Assembly: GCA_014376655.1 (NCBI GenBank)
Contig: JACMRC010000110.1
Span: 1-5,290, forward strand
Direction of reading: 5' to 3'
From: Mucilaginibacter sp.
GTDB lineage: Bacteria > Bacteroidota > Bacteroidia > Sphingobacteriales > Sphingobacteriaceae
Length of the DNA: 5,290 nucleotides
Shown here: positions 1-5,290 of the stretch, in pieces
Layout of the letters: every line of letters begins with the position of its first letter
Position numbering within the stretch: position 1 is the first letter of the stretch
Made by a program: the position numbers and the translations under genes
Notes under the pieces: generated by a model
The model's database searches: none
What the model was told of the DNA's origin: nothing
The model's input: the letters and a program-made list of their open reading frames with translations, nothing else

Positions 1-953
1 AAGAAAATAACTTTGGTACACGTAAGCGTTTGCTGGAGTATGATGACGTAATGAACTCGCAACGTACTGTTGTTTACACCAAACGTAAAAACGCGTTGTT
101 TGGCGAACGTTTAGACGTGGATTTAAATAACACCATTTTTGATGTGGTTGAAGATGTTGTTACCGAATACAAAGAGCAAAACAATTACGAAGGCTACCGT
201 TTAGAGGTTATCCGTTTGTTCTCTGTTGATGTAGAGCTAAGCCAGGACGAATTTGCAGGCACCAGCCTTAACGATTTAACAGACCGTACTTTTGCCGACG
301 TTACCGAGTTTTACAAACGTAAATCAGAAGCTATCAGTGCGCAAGCTGCTCCTGTTTTAAAAGATGTATACAATACTCGTGGTAACATCATCGAAAACAT
401 TGTAGTACCGTTTACTGATGGTGTACATTCTATCCAGGTTGCTGTACCGCTTAAAAAAGCGGTGGATAACAATGGGGTAGAGGTTGTTAAATCGTTTGAA
501 AAAAACGTTACTCTTGCCTTAATTGACGATGCGTGGAAAGAGCACTTACGCGAAATGGACGAGTTAAAACAGTCTGTACAAAACGCGGTGTACGAACAAA
601 AGGACCCGTTATTGGTTTATAAGTTCGAGGCGTTTAACCTGTTCCGTTCTATGTTGGCTACAGTTAATAAAGAGATAGTGAGTTTCTTGTTCAGAGGTGG
701 TATTGCTGCACAGCAGGCACCTGATGAAGTACAGGAGGCCCGCCCTCAGCCAAAAACCGATCTGAAAAATATCCGCACCTCGAAACCGGAACTGGTTGGC
801 GATGGCGGCACCGGTTTACCTGATTTTGGCGATACGCGCGAGCAGCAAAAACAAATGCCTGTACGCGCCGAGCAAAAAATAGGCAGAAACGACCCTTGCC
901 CTTGCGGTAGCGGTAAAAAATACAAAAGCTGCCATGGTATAGGCCAGGCGTAA
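1..953 (+). CDS. secA: Protein translocase subunit SecA, C-terminal part (5' end outside window)
   Basis: SecA is the ATPase motor that pushes unfolded preproteins through the SecYEG channel at the inner membrane. The frame is open from the left edge (first whole codon at base 3) and reads ENNFGTRKR into LLEYDDVMNSQR, the hallmark helical-scaffold segment, so the TTG at 30 is an internal Leu codon and not a start. The helical wing region follows. The two-helix finger starts near WKEHL (534-548) and contains VYEQKDPL, with the Tyr expected at the finger tip. A Pro/Gln-rich linker follows (about 710-875). The end is the SEC-C zinc motif CPCGSGKKYKSCH (897-935), with three Cys and one His as ligands, which in known SecA proteins binds SecB and phospholipid. 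About 316 residues are present; Bacteroidota SecA is usually around 1,100. The remaining part looks intact, with no frameshift. Identification is very secure. Confidence 0.98.
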   Translation, partial: ENNFGTRKRLLEYDDVMNSQRTVVYTKRKNALFGERLDVDLNNTIFDVVEDVVTEYKEQNNYEGYRLEVIRLFSVDVELSQDEFAGTSLNDLTDRTFADVTEFYKRKSEAISAQAAPVLKDVYNTRGNIIENIVVPFTDGVHSIQVAVPLKKAVDNNGVEVVKSFEKNVTLALIDDAWKEHLREMDELKQSVQNAVYEQKDPLLVYKFEAFNLFRSMLATVNKEIVSFLFRGGIAAQQAPDEVQEARPQPKTDLKNIRTSKPELVGDGGTGLPDFGDTREQQKQMPVRAEQKIGRNDPCPCGSGKKYKSCHGIGQA

Positions 954-964
954 GCCTCACCCAA

Positions 965-989
965 CCCTCTCCTGAAGGAGAGGGCTTTT
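965..989 (+). terminator. Probable intrinsic terminator after secA
   Basis: CCCTCTCC (965-972) and GGAGAGGG (977-984) form a perfect 8-bp GC-rich stem with a TGAA loop, followed by CTTTT (985-989). This is the classic shape of a Rho-independent terminator, placed 11 bases after the secA stop codon. The T run is short, and the next gene starts only 11 bases after it, so partial read-through into the SPOR gene is possible. The preceding GCCTCACCCAA (953-963 region) resembles one outer arm of a larger dispersed palindrome seen in Bacteroidota genomes; the matching right arm is absent here. Confidence 0.75.
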
Positions 990-1000
990 AAAAAGAAACA

Positions 1001-1474
1001 ATGAAAAACGCATCCGTGTATAAAGCAATTTTTAGCAATATATGCGGGTGCATTTTTTTTATAGCTATTTTTATACCGGCAACGGCGCAGGCGCAAACTC
1101 GCGGTACGGTTGAAGTTATAAAAGATGCACGCATAGATACCTTAGCCGCACGACGTGCAGGCTTAAAAGCGACAGGTAGTACGCCAACTGCGTCGGCAAT
1201 TTATTCGACATCAAGCTATGGCTACCGGGTGCAGATATATAATGGATCAAGCCGTAAGGAAGCCTATGATGTGCAATCGAGGTTTATGAATGAGCACCCC
1301 GGTATGCGCACCTATATCGCTTACACCGAGCCAAACTATAAGGTGCGGGCCGGCGATTTCAGGTTACGTTTGGAGGCCGAAAGATTAATGCAGGACTTAA
1401 GGGGCAGGTTTACCAGCCTTTTTATTATAGAGGGGAAAATTAATCCCCCAAAACCAGGTACACAAAATGATTAA
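1001..1474 (+). CDS. Exported SPOR-domain protein
   Basis: This 157-residue protein has a signal peptide: Lys near the N-terminus, a hydrophobic stretch at about residues 14-27 (CGCIFFIAIFIP), and a likely signal peptidase I cut at AQA/QTRG (near residue 32). The Cys residues at 15 and 17 do not sit in a lipobox, so a lipoprotein is unlikely. After the cut comes GTVEVIKDARIDTL (35-48), a lead-in common in Bacteroidota SPOR proteins, then a Ser/Thr/Ala-rich spacer. The SPOR domain runs from about 73 to 148, starting GYRVQIYNG and including YKVRAGDFRLRLEAERLM, the typical repeat-fold core. SPOR domains bind denuded glycan strands of septal peptidoglycan, so a periplasmic cell-wall role is expected; the partner is unknown. 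No clear Shine-Dalgarno precedes the ATG, as is usual in this phylum. The gene overlaps the next gene by 8 bases. Confidence 0.88.
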   Translation: MKNASVYKAIFSNICGCIFFIAIFIPATAQAQTRGTVEVIKDARIDTLAARRAGLKATGSTPTASAIYSTSSYGYRVQIYNGSSRKEAYDVQSRFMNEHPGMRTYIAYTEPNYKVRAGDFRLRLEAERLMQDLRGRFTSLFIIEGKINPPKPGTQND

Positions 1475-2651
1475 ACAGCAGATCCAAAAACTTTCTAAAG
1501 GTATTTTTGATGAAGTGGTAGCTAACCGCCGCCATATCCATAGCCATCCCGAGCTTTCATTTGAAGAAGTGGAAACATCGGCTTTTGTAGCAAAAAAACT
1601 TGATGAGTTAGGTATCGGATGGGAACGCATGGCCGATAATGGTTTGGTTGCCTTAATAAAAGGCGCTAAGCCATCCGACAAAGTTGTGGCCCTGCGTGCT
1701 GATATGGATGCCTTGCCGATAACGGAAGCTAACGAGGTGCCTTATAAATCACAAAACGTAGGTGTAATGCATGCCTGCGGACATGATGTGCATACGTCAT
1801 CCCTGTTAGGCACTGCAAAGATCTTAACCGAGCTTAAAGAAGATTTCGGCGGTACAGTTAAACTAATATTCCAACCTGCCGAAGAACGTTTACCTGGTGG
1901 TGCCAGCCTGATGATAAAAGAAGGTGTACTGGAAAACCCAAAACCTGGCGCGGTATTGGGCCAGCATGTAATGCCATTTATTGATGCCGGTAAATTTGGT
2001 TTCCGCTCGGGGCAATACATGGCATCTACGGATGAATTGTATGTTACCGTACGTGGTAAAGGAGGCCATGGCGCACAACCGCATAACAATATCGACCCGG
2101 TAATTATTACCGCGCATATATTAATTGCTTTACAGCAGATTGTAAGCCGTATGGCGGCACCTACTAATCCGACTGTATTGTCGTTTGGTAAGGTGATAGC
2201 TAACGGCGCAACCAACGTAATCCCTAACGAGGTTAAGCTGGAAGGAACTTTCCGTGCGTTGAACGAAGAATGGCGCGCCGAGGCCCATATCAAAATGAAA
2301 AAAATGGCCGAAGGCATTGCCGAAAGCATGGGCGGCAGCTGCGAGTTTAATATCATGAAAGGTTATCCGTTCCTGATAAACGAGCCAAAGCTAACCAAGG
2401 CTACCCGTGCAAATGCCGTTGATTATTTAGGCGCAGAAAACGTAGTCGACCTGGATATCTGGATGGCTGCCGAAGATTTTGCTTACTACTCGCAAGTGGC
2501 CGATGCTTGTTTTTACCGCATGGGTACCCGTAACGAAAGCCGCAATATCGTATCAGCTGTACACACACCTACTTTTGATATCGAAGAAACCGCATTAGAG
2601 CAAAGCATAGGTTTGATGGCTTATTTGGCGGTTAAACAATTGGGTAATTAG
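1467..2651 (+). CDS. M20D family metal-dependent amidohydrolase (N-acyl amino acid / hippurate hydrolase type)
   Basis: The 394-residue product has the full M20D layout and usual family length. Visible motifs are RADMDALP (78-84), MHACGHDVH (101-109; C104 and H106 as metal ligands), QPAEE (136-140; E139 as probable catalytic base, E140 as ligand), GQHV (165-168; H167), the dimerisation-domain signature GKGGHGAQPH (197-206; H201), AAEDFAYY (334-341), and VHTPTFD (365-371; H366 as final ligand). Family members cleave the amide bond of N-acyl or N-aminoacyl amino acids, such as hippurate, N-acetyl amino acids or auxin conjugates; the true substrate cannot be read from sequence. There is no signal peptide, so a cytosolic enzyme is expected. 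The residue after QPAEE is Arg, where many relatives have Gly. The ATG at 1467 lies inside the end of the SPOR gene (ATGATTAA), which supports this start and suggests translational coupling. All metal ligands are present, so the enzyme should be active. Confidence 0.95.
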   Translation: MIKQQIQKLSKGIFDEVVANRRHIHSHPELSFEEVETSAFVAKKLDELGIGWERMADNGLVALIKGAKPSDKVVALRADMDALPITEANEVPYKSQNVGVMHACGHDVHTSSLLGTAKILTELKEDFGGTVKLIFQPAEERLPGGASLMIKEGVLENPKPGAVLGQHVMPFIDAGKFGFRSGQYMASTDELYVTVRGKGGHGAQPHNNIDPVIITAHILIALQQIVSRMAAPTNPTVLSFGKVIANGATNVIPNEVKLEGTFRALNEEWRAEAHIKMKKMAEGIAESMGGSCEFNIMKGYPFLINEPKLTKATRANAVDYLGAENVVDLDIWMAAEDFAYYSQVADACFYRMGTRNESRNIVSAVHTPTFDIEETALEQSIGLMAYLAVKQLGN

Positions 2652-2664
2652 ATAGCGCGCCGGA

Positions 2665-2737
2665 TGTCATCCTGAGCTTGTCGAAGGATAGCGGGTAAAG
2701 GCCTTTGCACACATGCTTCGACGGGCTCAGCATGACA
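2665..2737. repeat. REP-like imperfect inverted repeat
   Basis: The left arm at 2665-2686 (begins TGTCATCCTGAGC) is the reverse complement of the right arm at 2716-2737 (ends GCTCAGCATGACA) at 19 of 22 positions. Two of the three differences would still be G-U pairs in RNA, leaving one C-C mismatch. The loop is 29 bases (2687-2715). From general knowledge, the CATCCTGAGC...GTCGAAGGA sequence is a highly abundant dispersed element in many bacterial genomes, especially Bacteroidota. It fills most of the gap between the M20D gene and the next exported protein. There is no T run after it, so it is not a classic terminator, although the stem could slow transcription or protect upstream mRNA. Confidence 0.8.
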
Positions 2738-2763
2738 ACGCTCTTTATTTAGTGATAATAAAC

Positions 2764-3684
2764 ATGATCAAAAAAGTATTCTTAGCTTTCTGCCTTTTGC
2801 TTTCTGCTATTAGCTTAAAGGCGCAGCAGCACCGCTTTAACCCCGATACCATACTTACGGTGGTGATAGATTCGCCGGTTAATATCCGGTCGCACAAGCT
2901 AAACGCGCAGGATTTTATTGATGCCATATTAGCCGACACAGGTTTTTACAAAGCTTTCCGCAACATGAAGCGCTACGGCTTTACAGCCGAAAATAACATT
3001 TACACTTACGATAAGAATAATAAAATTGATGGAGAGATCCATCGCCGGATCAGGCATACTATAGTAAACGGCAAACCTAAAACCGAATACTTACTAAAGC
3101 AGGATAAGGGCAACGTCTACAAAAAGAATGGAAAATACGAGCTGTATACGGTTGAACTGTTTGATTATATTTTTGACAATGCTTATAAATCTGAGTTCTC
3201 TACTGCCGACCCGTTAACTGAGGGCGGCAAGAATGGATCATACAAAGCCAAGGCAAAGACACTGATATTCACACCGGGACGCAGGGTGTCTGGATTGCCG
3301 TTCCTGAGCAGCAAGACCGAGATTTTTAGCCGCGATATGCGACAGTTTTACAGCTATGAGTTTGCCCGGGGTAAATACTTGGATACTATACCCGTTTATC
3401 GTTTTAAAGTAATTAAAAAGCCAAGCATTGCCGATGGCGATGTAATGATCCGCGAACTCACTACCATTTTTGATATGCGGAATTTTAAGATCCTGGGCCG
3501 CTATGTAGATATGAAATACAGTAACATCTTTTTCGATTTTGATGTGAAGATGAATATTGAACTAATCCCATATAACGGCGAACTGCTACCCGCGAAAATG
3601 AGTTATTCGGGCAATTGGGATATACCTTTTCATAAAGAGGAACGTGCAAGCTTCCTGATCTTTCACAGAGATTATAGAAAGTGA
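2764..3684 (+). CDS. Exported protein of unknown function
   Basis: I do not recognise the family. The 306-residue protein starts MIKKVFLAFCLLLSAISLKA, a clear signal peptide with a likely signal peptidase I cut at KA/QQ (residue 20/21); the Cys at 10 is not in a lipobox. An in-frame ATG at 2713 would add 17 residues, but that extension is encoded by the right arm of the inverted repeat and would bury the signal peptide, so 2764 is chosen. The mature part is rich in Lys, Tyr, Phe and Asp. An alpha-like region (about 46-70) is followed by alternating short strands through about 100-300. The C-terminal half includes RRVSGLPFLSSKTEIF (173-188) and GNWDIPFHKEE (283-293). No catalytic motif, metal site or transmembrane segment is visible after the signal. 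A beta-rich LolA-like periplasmic fold is a guess only. It probably has its own promoter, but none matching the Bacteroidota consensus was seen. Confidence 0.85.
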   Translation: MIKKVFLAFCLLLSAISLKAQQHRFNPDTILTVVIDSPVNIRSHKLNAQDFIDAILADTGFYKAFRNMKRYGFTAENNIYTYDKNNKIDGEIHRRIRHTIVNGKPKTEYLLKQDKGNVYKKNGKYELYTVELFDYIFDNAYKSEFSTADPLTEGGKNGSYKAKAKTLIFTPGRRVSGLPFLSSKTEIFSRDMRQFYSYEFARGKYLDTIPVYRFKVIKKPSIADGDVMIRELTTIFDMRNFKILGRYVDMKYSNIFFDFDVKMNIELIPYNGELLPAKMSYSGNWDIPFHKEERASFLIFHRDYRK

Positions 3685-3765
3685 TTTCACTGATTATTCT
3701 ATGATTACACCGATAGTTATAGAATAGTCCATCGGTGTAATCATAAAAATCTAATCGGTGAAATC
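3683..3765. repeat. Nested inverted repeat between convergent genes
   Basis: Inner arms ATGATTACACCGAT (3701-3714) and ATCGGTGTAATCAT (3731-3744) are perfectly complementary over 14 bases with a 16-base loop. Outer arms GATTTCACTGATTA (3683-3696) and TAATCGGTGAAATC (3752-3765) match at 13 of 14. All four arms contain one 12-base unit, GATTWCACYGAT, twice in each orientation (starts 3683, 3703, and reversed at 3731 and 3754). The left outer arm overlaps the TGA stop of the upstream gene; the right arm ends one base before the stop of the convergent peptidase gene. It probably acts as a two-way transcription block or mRNA end protector, but there is no terminal T run on either strand, so it is not a textbook terminator. 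It resembles dispersed palindromes found in Bacteroidota intergenic regions. Confidence 0.85.
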
Positions 3766-3766
3766 G

Positions 3767-5290
3767 TTATTTAATTTGTTTCAGCATTTCTTTTACAGCA
3801 GCTTCCAGTTGCTGGTCCTCGCCGGTTAGCTCCTGGTTATAGTCGTTATTAACTTTAATATCTGGTAATAAATCGTGGTTTTCGGTAGCGTGCGTTTCAC
3901 CATTGCCCCAGCTTGCCACCATCGGGATGCCGAATATTATCGAACTATCTATCTGGTTTTCCCACCATACGGCGGTACCCGTACCTGCAACAGGCATACC
4001 TACCAATTTGCCAAGTCCCAACTCTTTATAAGCATAAGGGAACATGAACGCGTCTGAATAATTGCCTTCGCACATTAACACGCAACTTGGTTTAGACCAT
4101 TTATTACCCGGCTCGCCACCGGTAGTAACCGCACCTTGCGGGCGAAAAGAGAAATACTTTTTACCACCCAGGAAAGTAACCAGGTCATCATGCAACCAAC
4201 CGCCGCCGTTAAAGCGGGTATCAACAATCAACGCTTTTTTGGTTAAATTTTTACCCAGTACTTTGTCAAAGGTTTTGCGGTAGCTGGCTTCGTTCATACC
4301 TTCAACATGCACGTAACCAACTTGCCCGTTTGATAAGCTATCCGTTAAATGTTCCATCTTGCGCACCCACCTATCATATAACATTCCGTTTTCTGTACCA
4401 CCTGCAATTGGCTTAATGGTTTCGTTAAACACAGCCTTGGTGGCCGGGTCATGGAAAGTTATCAAGGTAAATTTGCCGGCTTTGTTGTTTAGTAATTTGG
4501 CCCAATCGTCGTTATCTGTGATAGGGGTGCCGTCAATTTTATCAATGATATAACCTTTTTGCATTTTGGTTTTTGCAGTGGCAAAAGGGCCACCGGTTAT
4601 GATATCTCTTACTAACAAGCCATCGCCCGTTCTCGAATAATCATACAATAAACCCAATGCAGCGGTACGGTCGCCGTCAGGGAAACTAACAGCGTAAATA
4701 CCACCGGTATGCGATACGTTTAACTCGCCCAGCAACTCGCTTAACAATACCTGGAAATCATAATTATTGCTTATGTATGGCAACATACGCGCGTAGTTCT
4801 CTTGGTAGTAAGTCCAGTCAACGCCTTGTAATTTAGGGTCGAACAGTTTTTTTCTAACCTGTTTAACAACGTGGTTAAAAATATAAGTACGCTCTGCGGC
4901 TGCATCTAAAGTAAAAGTGGTAGCAAATGGGATAGGGGTAACTTTGCCATCGTCAACACCAATACGCATTAAACCGCCGCCCGAGTTTAAGAACAGCGCC
5001 TTGCCATCCTTACTCATTTCTAACGACCCGCCACCAGCATTTAGCTCGGCAAGTATGCGGGTTTCGCGTGTGCGGGTTGATAGTACCCATAAGTTATAAC
5101 CTTTATCAAAACGTGCCAAATAGTAAAGTTTTTCACCATCCTTTGATAGTTTGGAGTCGCCAATATTTGATGAGGTTAACGTTAAGCGTACGGTACGGTC
5201 CTCTAAATTTTCAAGGTTAGGCAAAAACTCAGGGATAGCGGGTGGGGTTACTTTTTCCTTCTTAGCTTTTGCGATACTATCAGCCTTGGC
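3767..5290 (-). CDS. Tricorn-like S41 family peptidase, C-terminal part (5' end outside window)
   Basis: Tricorn-type proteases are large serine peptidases that trim peptides. The frame is open to the right edge and reads AKADSIAKAKKEK before PEFLPNLENLEDR, so the TTG at 5222-5224 is internal. Counting residues from that codon: the remainder of a beta-propeller (about 1-105, with SKDGEKLYYLA and SKDGKALFL blade repeats), a tricorn C1-type helical domain (about 112-180, LFDPKLQGVDWTYY), a PDZ domain (about 186-272), and the S41 catalytic domain (about 298-458). By motif alignment with archaeal tricorn, the catalytic residues are all present: S171 and H172 (NVSHTGG), nucleophile S390 (GNYSDAFMFPY), and E448 (TENHDLLPDI). 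RFNGGG (337-342) is the usual S41 glycine motif. About 508 residues are visible; full-length relatives are around 1,050-1,100, usually with a signal peptide that would lie outside the window. It converges on the unknown exported gene. Confidence 0.93.
   Translation of the reverse strand, partial: AKADSIAKAKKEKVTPPAIPEFLPNLENLEDRTVRLTLTSSNIGDSKLSKDGEKLYYLARFDKGYNLWVLSTRTRETRILAELNAGGGSLEMSKDGKALFLNSGGGLMRIGVDDGKVTPIPFATTFTLDAAAERTYIFNHVVKQVRKKLFDPKLQGVDWTYYQENYARMLPYISNNYDFQVLLSELLGELNVSHTGGIYAVSFPDGDRTAALGLLYDYSRTGDGLLVRDIITGGPFATAKTKMQKGYIIDKIDGTPITDNDDWAKLLNNKAGKFTLITFHDPATKAVFNETIKPIAGGTENGMLYDRWVRKMEHLTDSLSNGQVGYVHVEGMNEASYRKTFDKVLGKNLTKKALIVDTRFNGGGWLHDDLVTFLGGKKYFSFRPQGAVTTGGEPGNKWSKPSCVLMCEGNYSDAFMFPYAYKELGLGKLVGMPVAGTGTAVWWENQIDSSIIFGIPMVASWGNGETHATENHDLLPDIKVNNDYNQELTGEDQQLEAAVKEMLKQIK

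Noticed and set aside
30..32. TTG at 30 as the start of the SecA reading frame
   Set aside because: The frame is open upstream and encodes the expected SecA residues ENNFGTRKR just before it; the gene is simply cut by the window edge.
1034..1060. A lipoprotein signal in the SPOR protein, because of Cys 15 and Cys 17 in the hydrophobic region
   Set aside because: The residues before each Cys do not fit a lipobox, and a good AQA signal peptidase I site follows the hydrophobic stretch.
746..1096. A 116-codon open frame on the - strand across the secA end and the SPOR gene start
   Set aside because: It is antisense to the SEC-C motif and the signal peptide and passes through the terminator hairpin; no recognisable protein features.
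1742..2356. A 204-codon open frame on the - strand inside the M20D gene
   Set aside because: It lies wholly antisense to a gene with complete family motifs; its translation shows no domain and no plausible start context, so it is a shadow of the codon pattern on the other strand.
2713..2763. An N-terminal extension of the unknown exported protein from the ATG at 2713
   Set aside because: The extension is encoded by an inverted repeat arm and would place 17 residues in front of a clear signal peptide; ATG 2764 is the better start.
2738..2763. A Bacteroidota-type promoter (TTG, then TAnnTTTG) in front of the unknown exported gene
   Set aside because: The AT-rich stretch has no TAnnTTTG match at suitable spacing from a TTG, so no promoter is called.
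3683..3765. A CRISPR array, because of the four repeat copies
   Set aside because: The copies alternate in orientation, are 12 bases long, and are separated by 8-16 bases; there is no direct-repeat and spacer pattern and no cas gene.
5222..5224. TTG (minus strand) as the start of the tricorn-like peptidase
   Set aside because: The frame continues open to the window edge, and the visible protein begins in mid-propeller, so the true start is outside.

Overview
The window looks like chromosomal DNA from a Bacteroidota bacterium, most likely a Sphingobacteriaceae member such as Mucilaginibacter or Pedobacter. That assignment is inferred from three things. The SecA C-terminal sequence is of the Bacteroidota type. 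Ribosome binding sites are weak or absent. The protein set is typical of the phylum: a SPOR protein with a conserved GxVxVIxDxRID lead-in, an M20D amidohydrolase, and a tricorn-type S41 peptidase with an Ala/Lys-rich linker. Base composition is moderate and fairly even. No phage, transposase, CRISPR, tRNA or rRNA signal was seen.

Layout. (1) 1-953, +: the 3' end of secA, the preprotein translocase ATPase; its start lies left of the window. (2) 954-1000: a short gap with a perfect GC-rich hairpin and a T run, probably a terminator. (3) 1001-1474, +: an exported SPOR-domain protein. (4) 1467-2651, +: an M20D metal-dependent amidohydrolase whose start overlaps the end of the SPOR gene by 8 bases, so the two very likely form one translationally coupled unit. 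(5) 2652-2763: a gap with a long imperfect inverted repeat of REP type. (6) 2764-3684, +: an exported protein of unknown function. (7) 3683-3765: a nested inverted repeat between convergent genes, built from four copies of a 12-base unit. (8) 3767-5290, -: the C-terminal part of a tricorn-like S41 peptidase, cut by the right edge. No stretch above 300 bases lacks a gene.

Functional picture. Most products act at or beyond the inner membrane. SecA drives export; the SPOR protein and the unknown protein carry signal peptides; the tricorn-like protease is probably periplasmic or cytosolic by family (its N-terminus is not visible). The M20D enzyme has no signal peptide and should be cytosolic. The SPOR/M20D pairing hints at a cell-wall or peptide-recycling link, but that is inference. 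The coding content is ordinary. The most unusual feature is that each of the three intergenic gaps is occupied by a different palindromic element.
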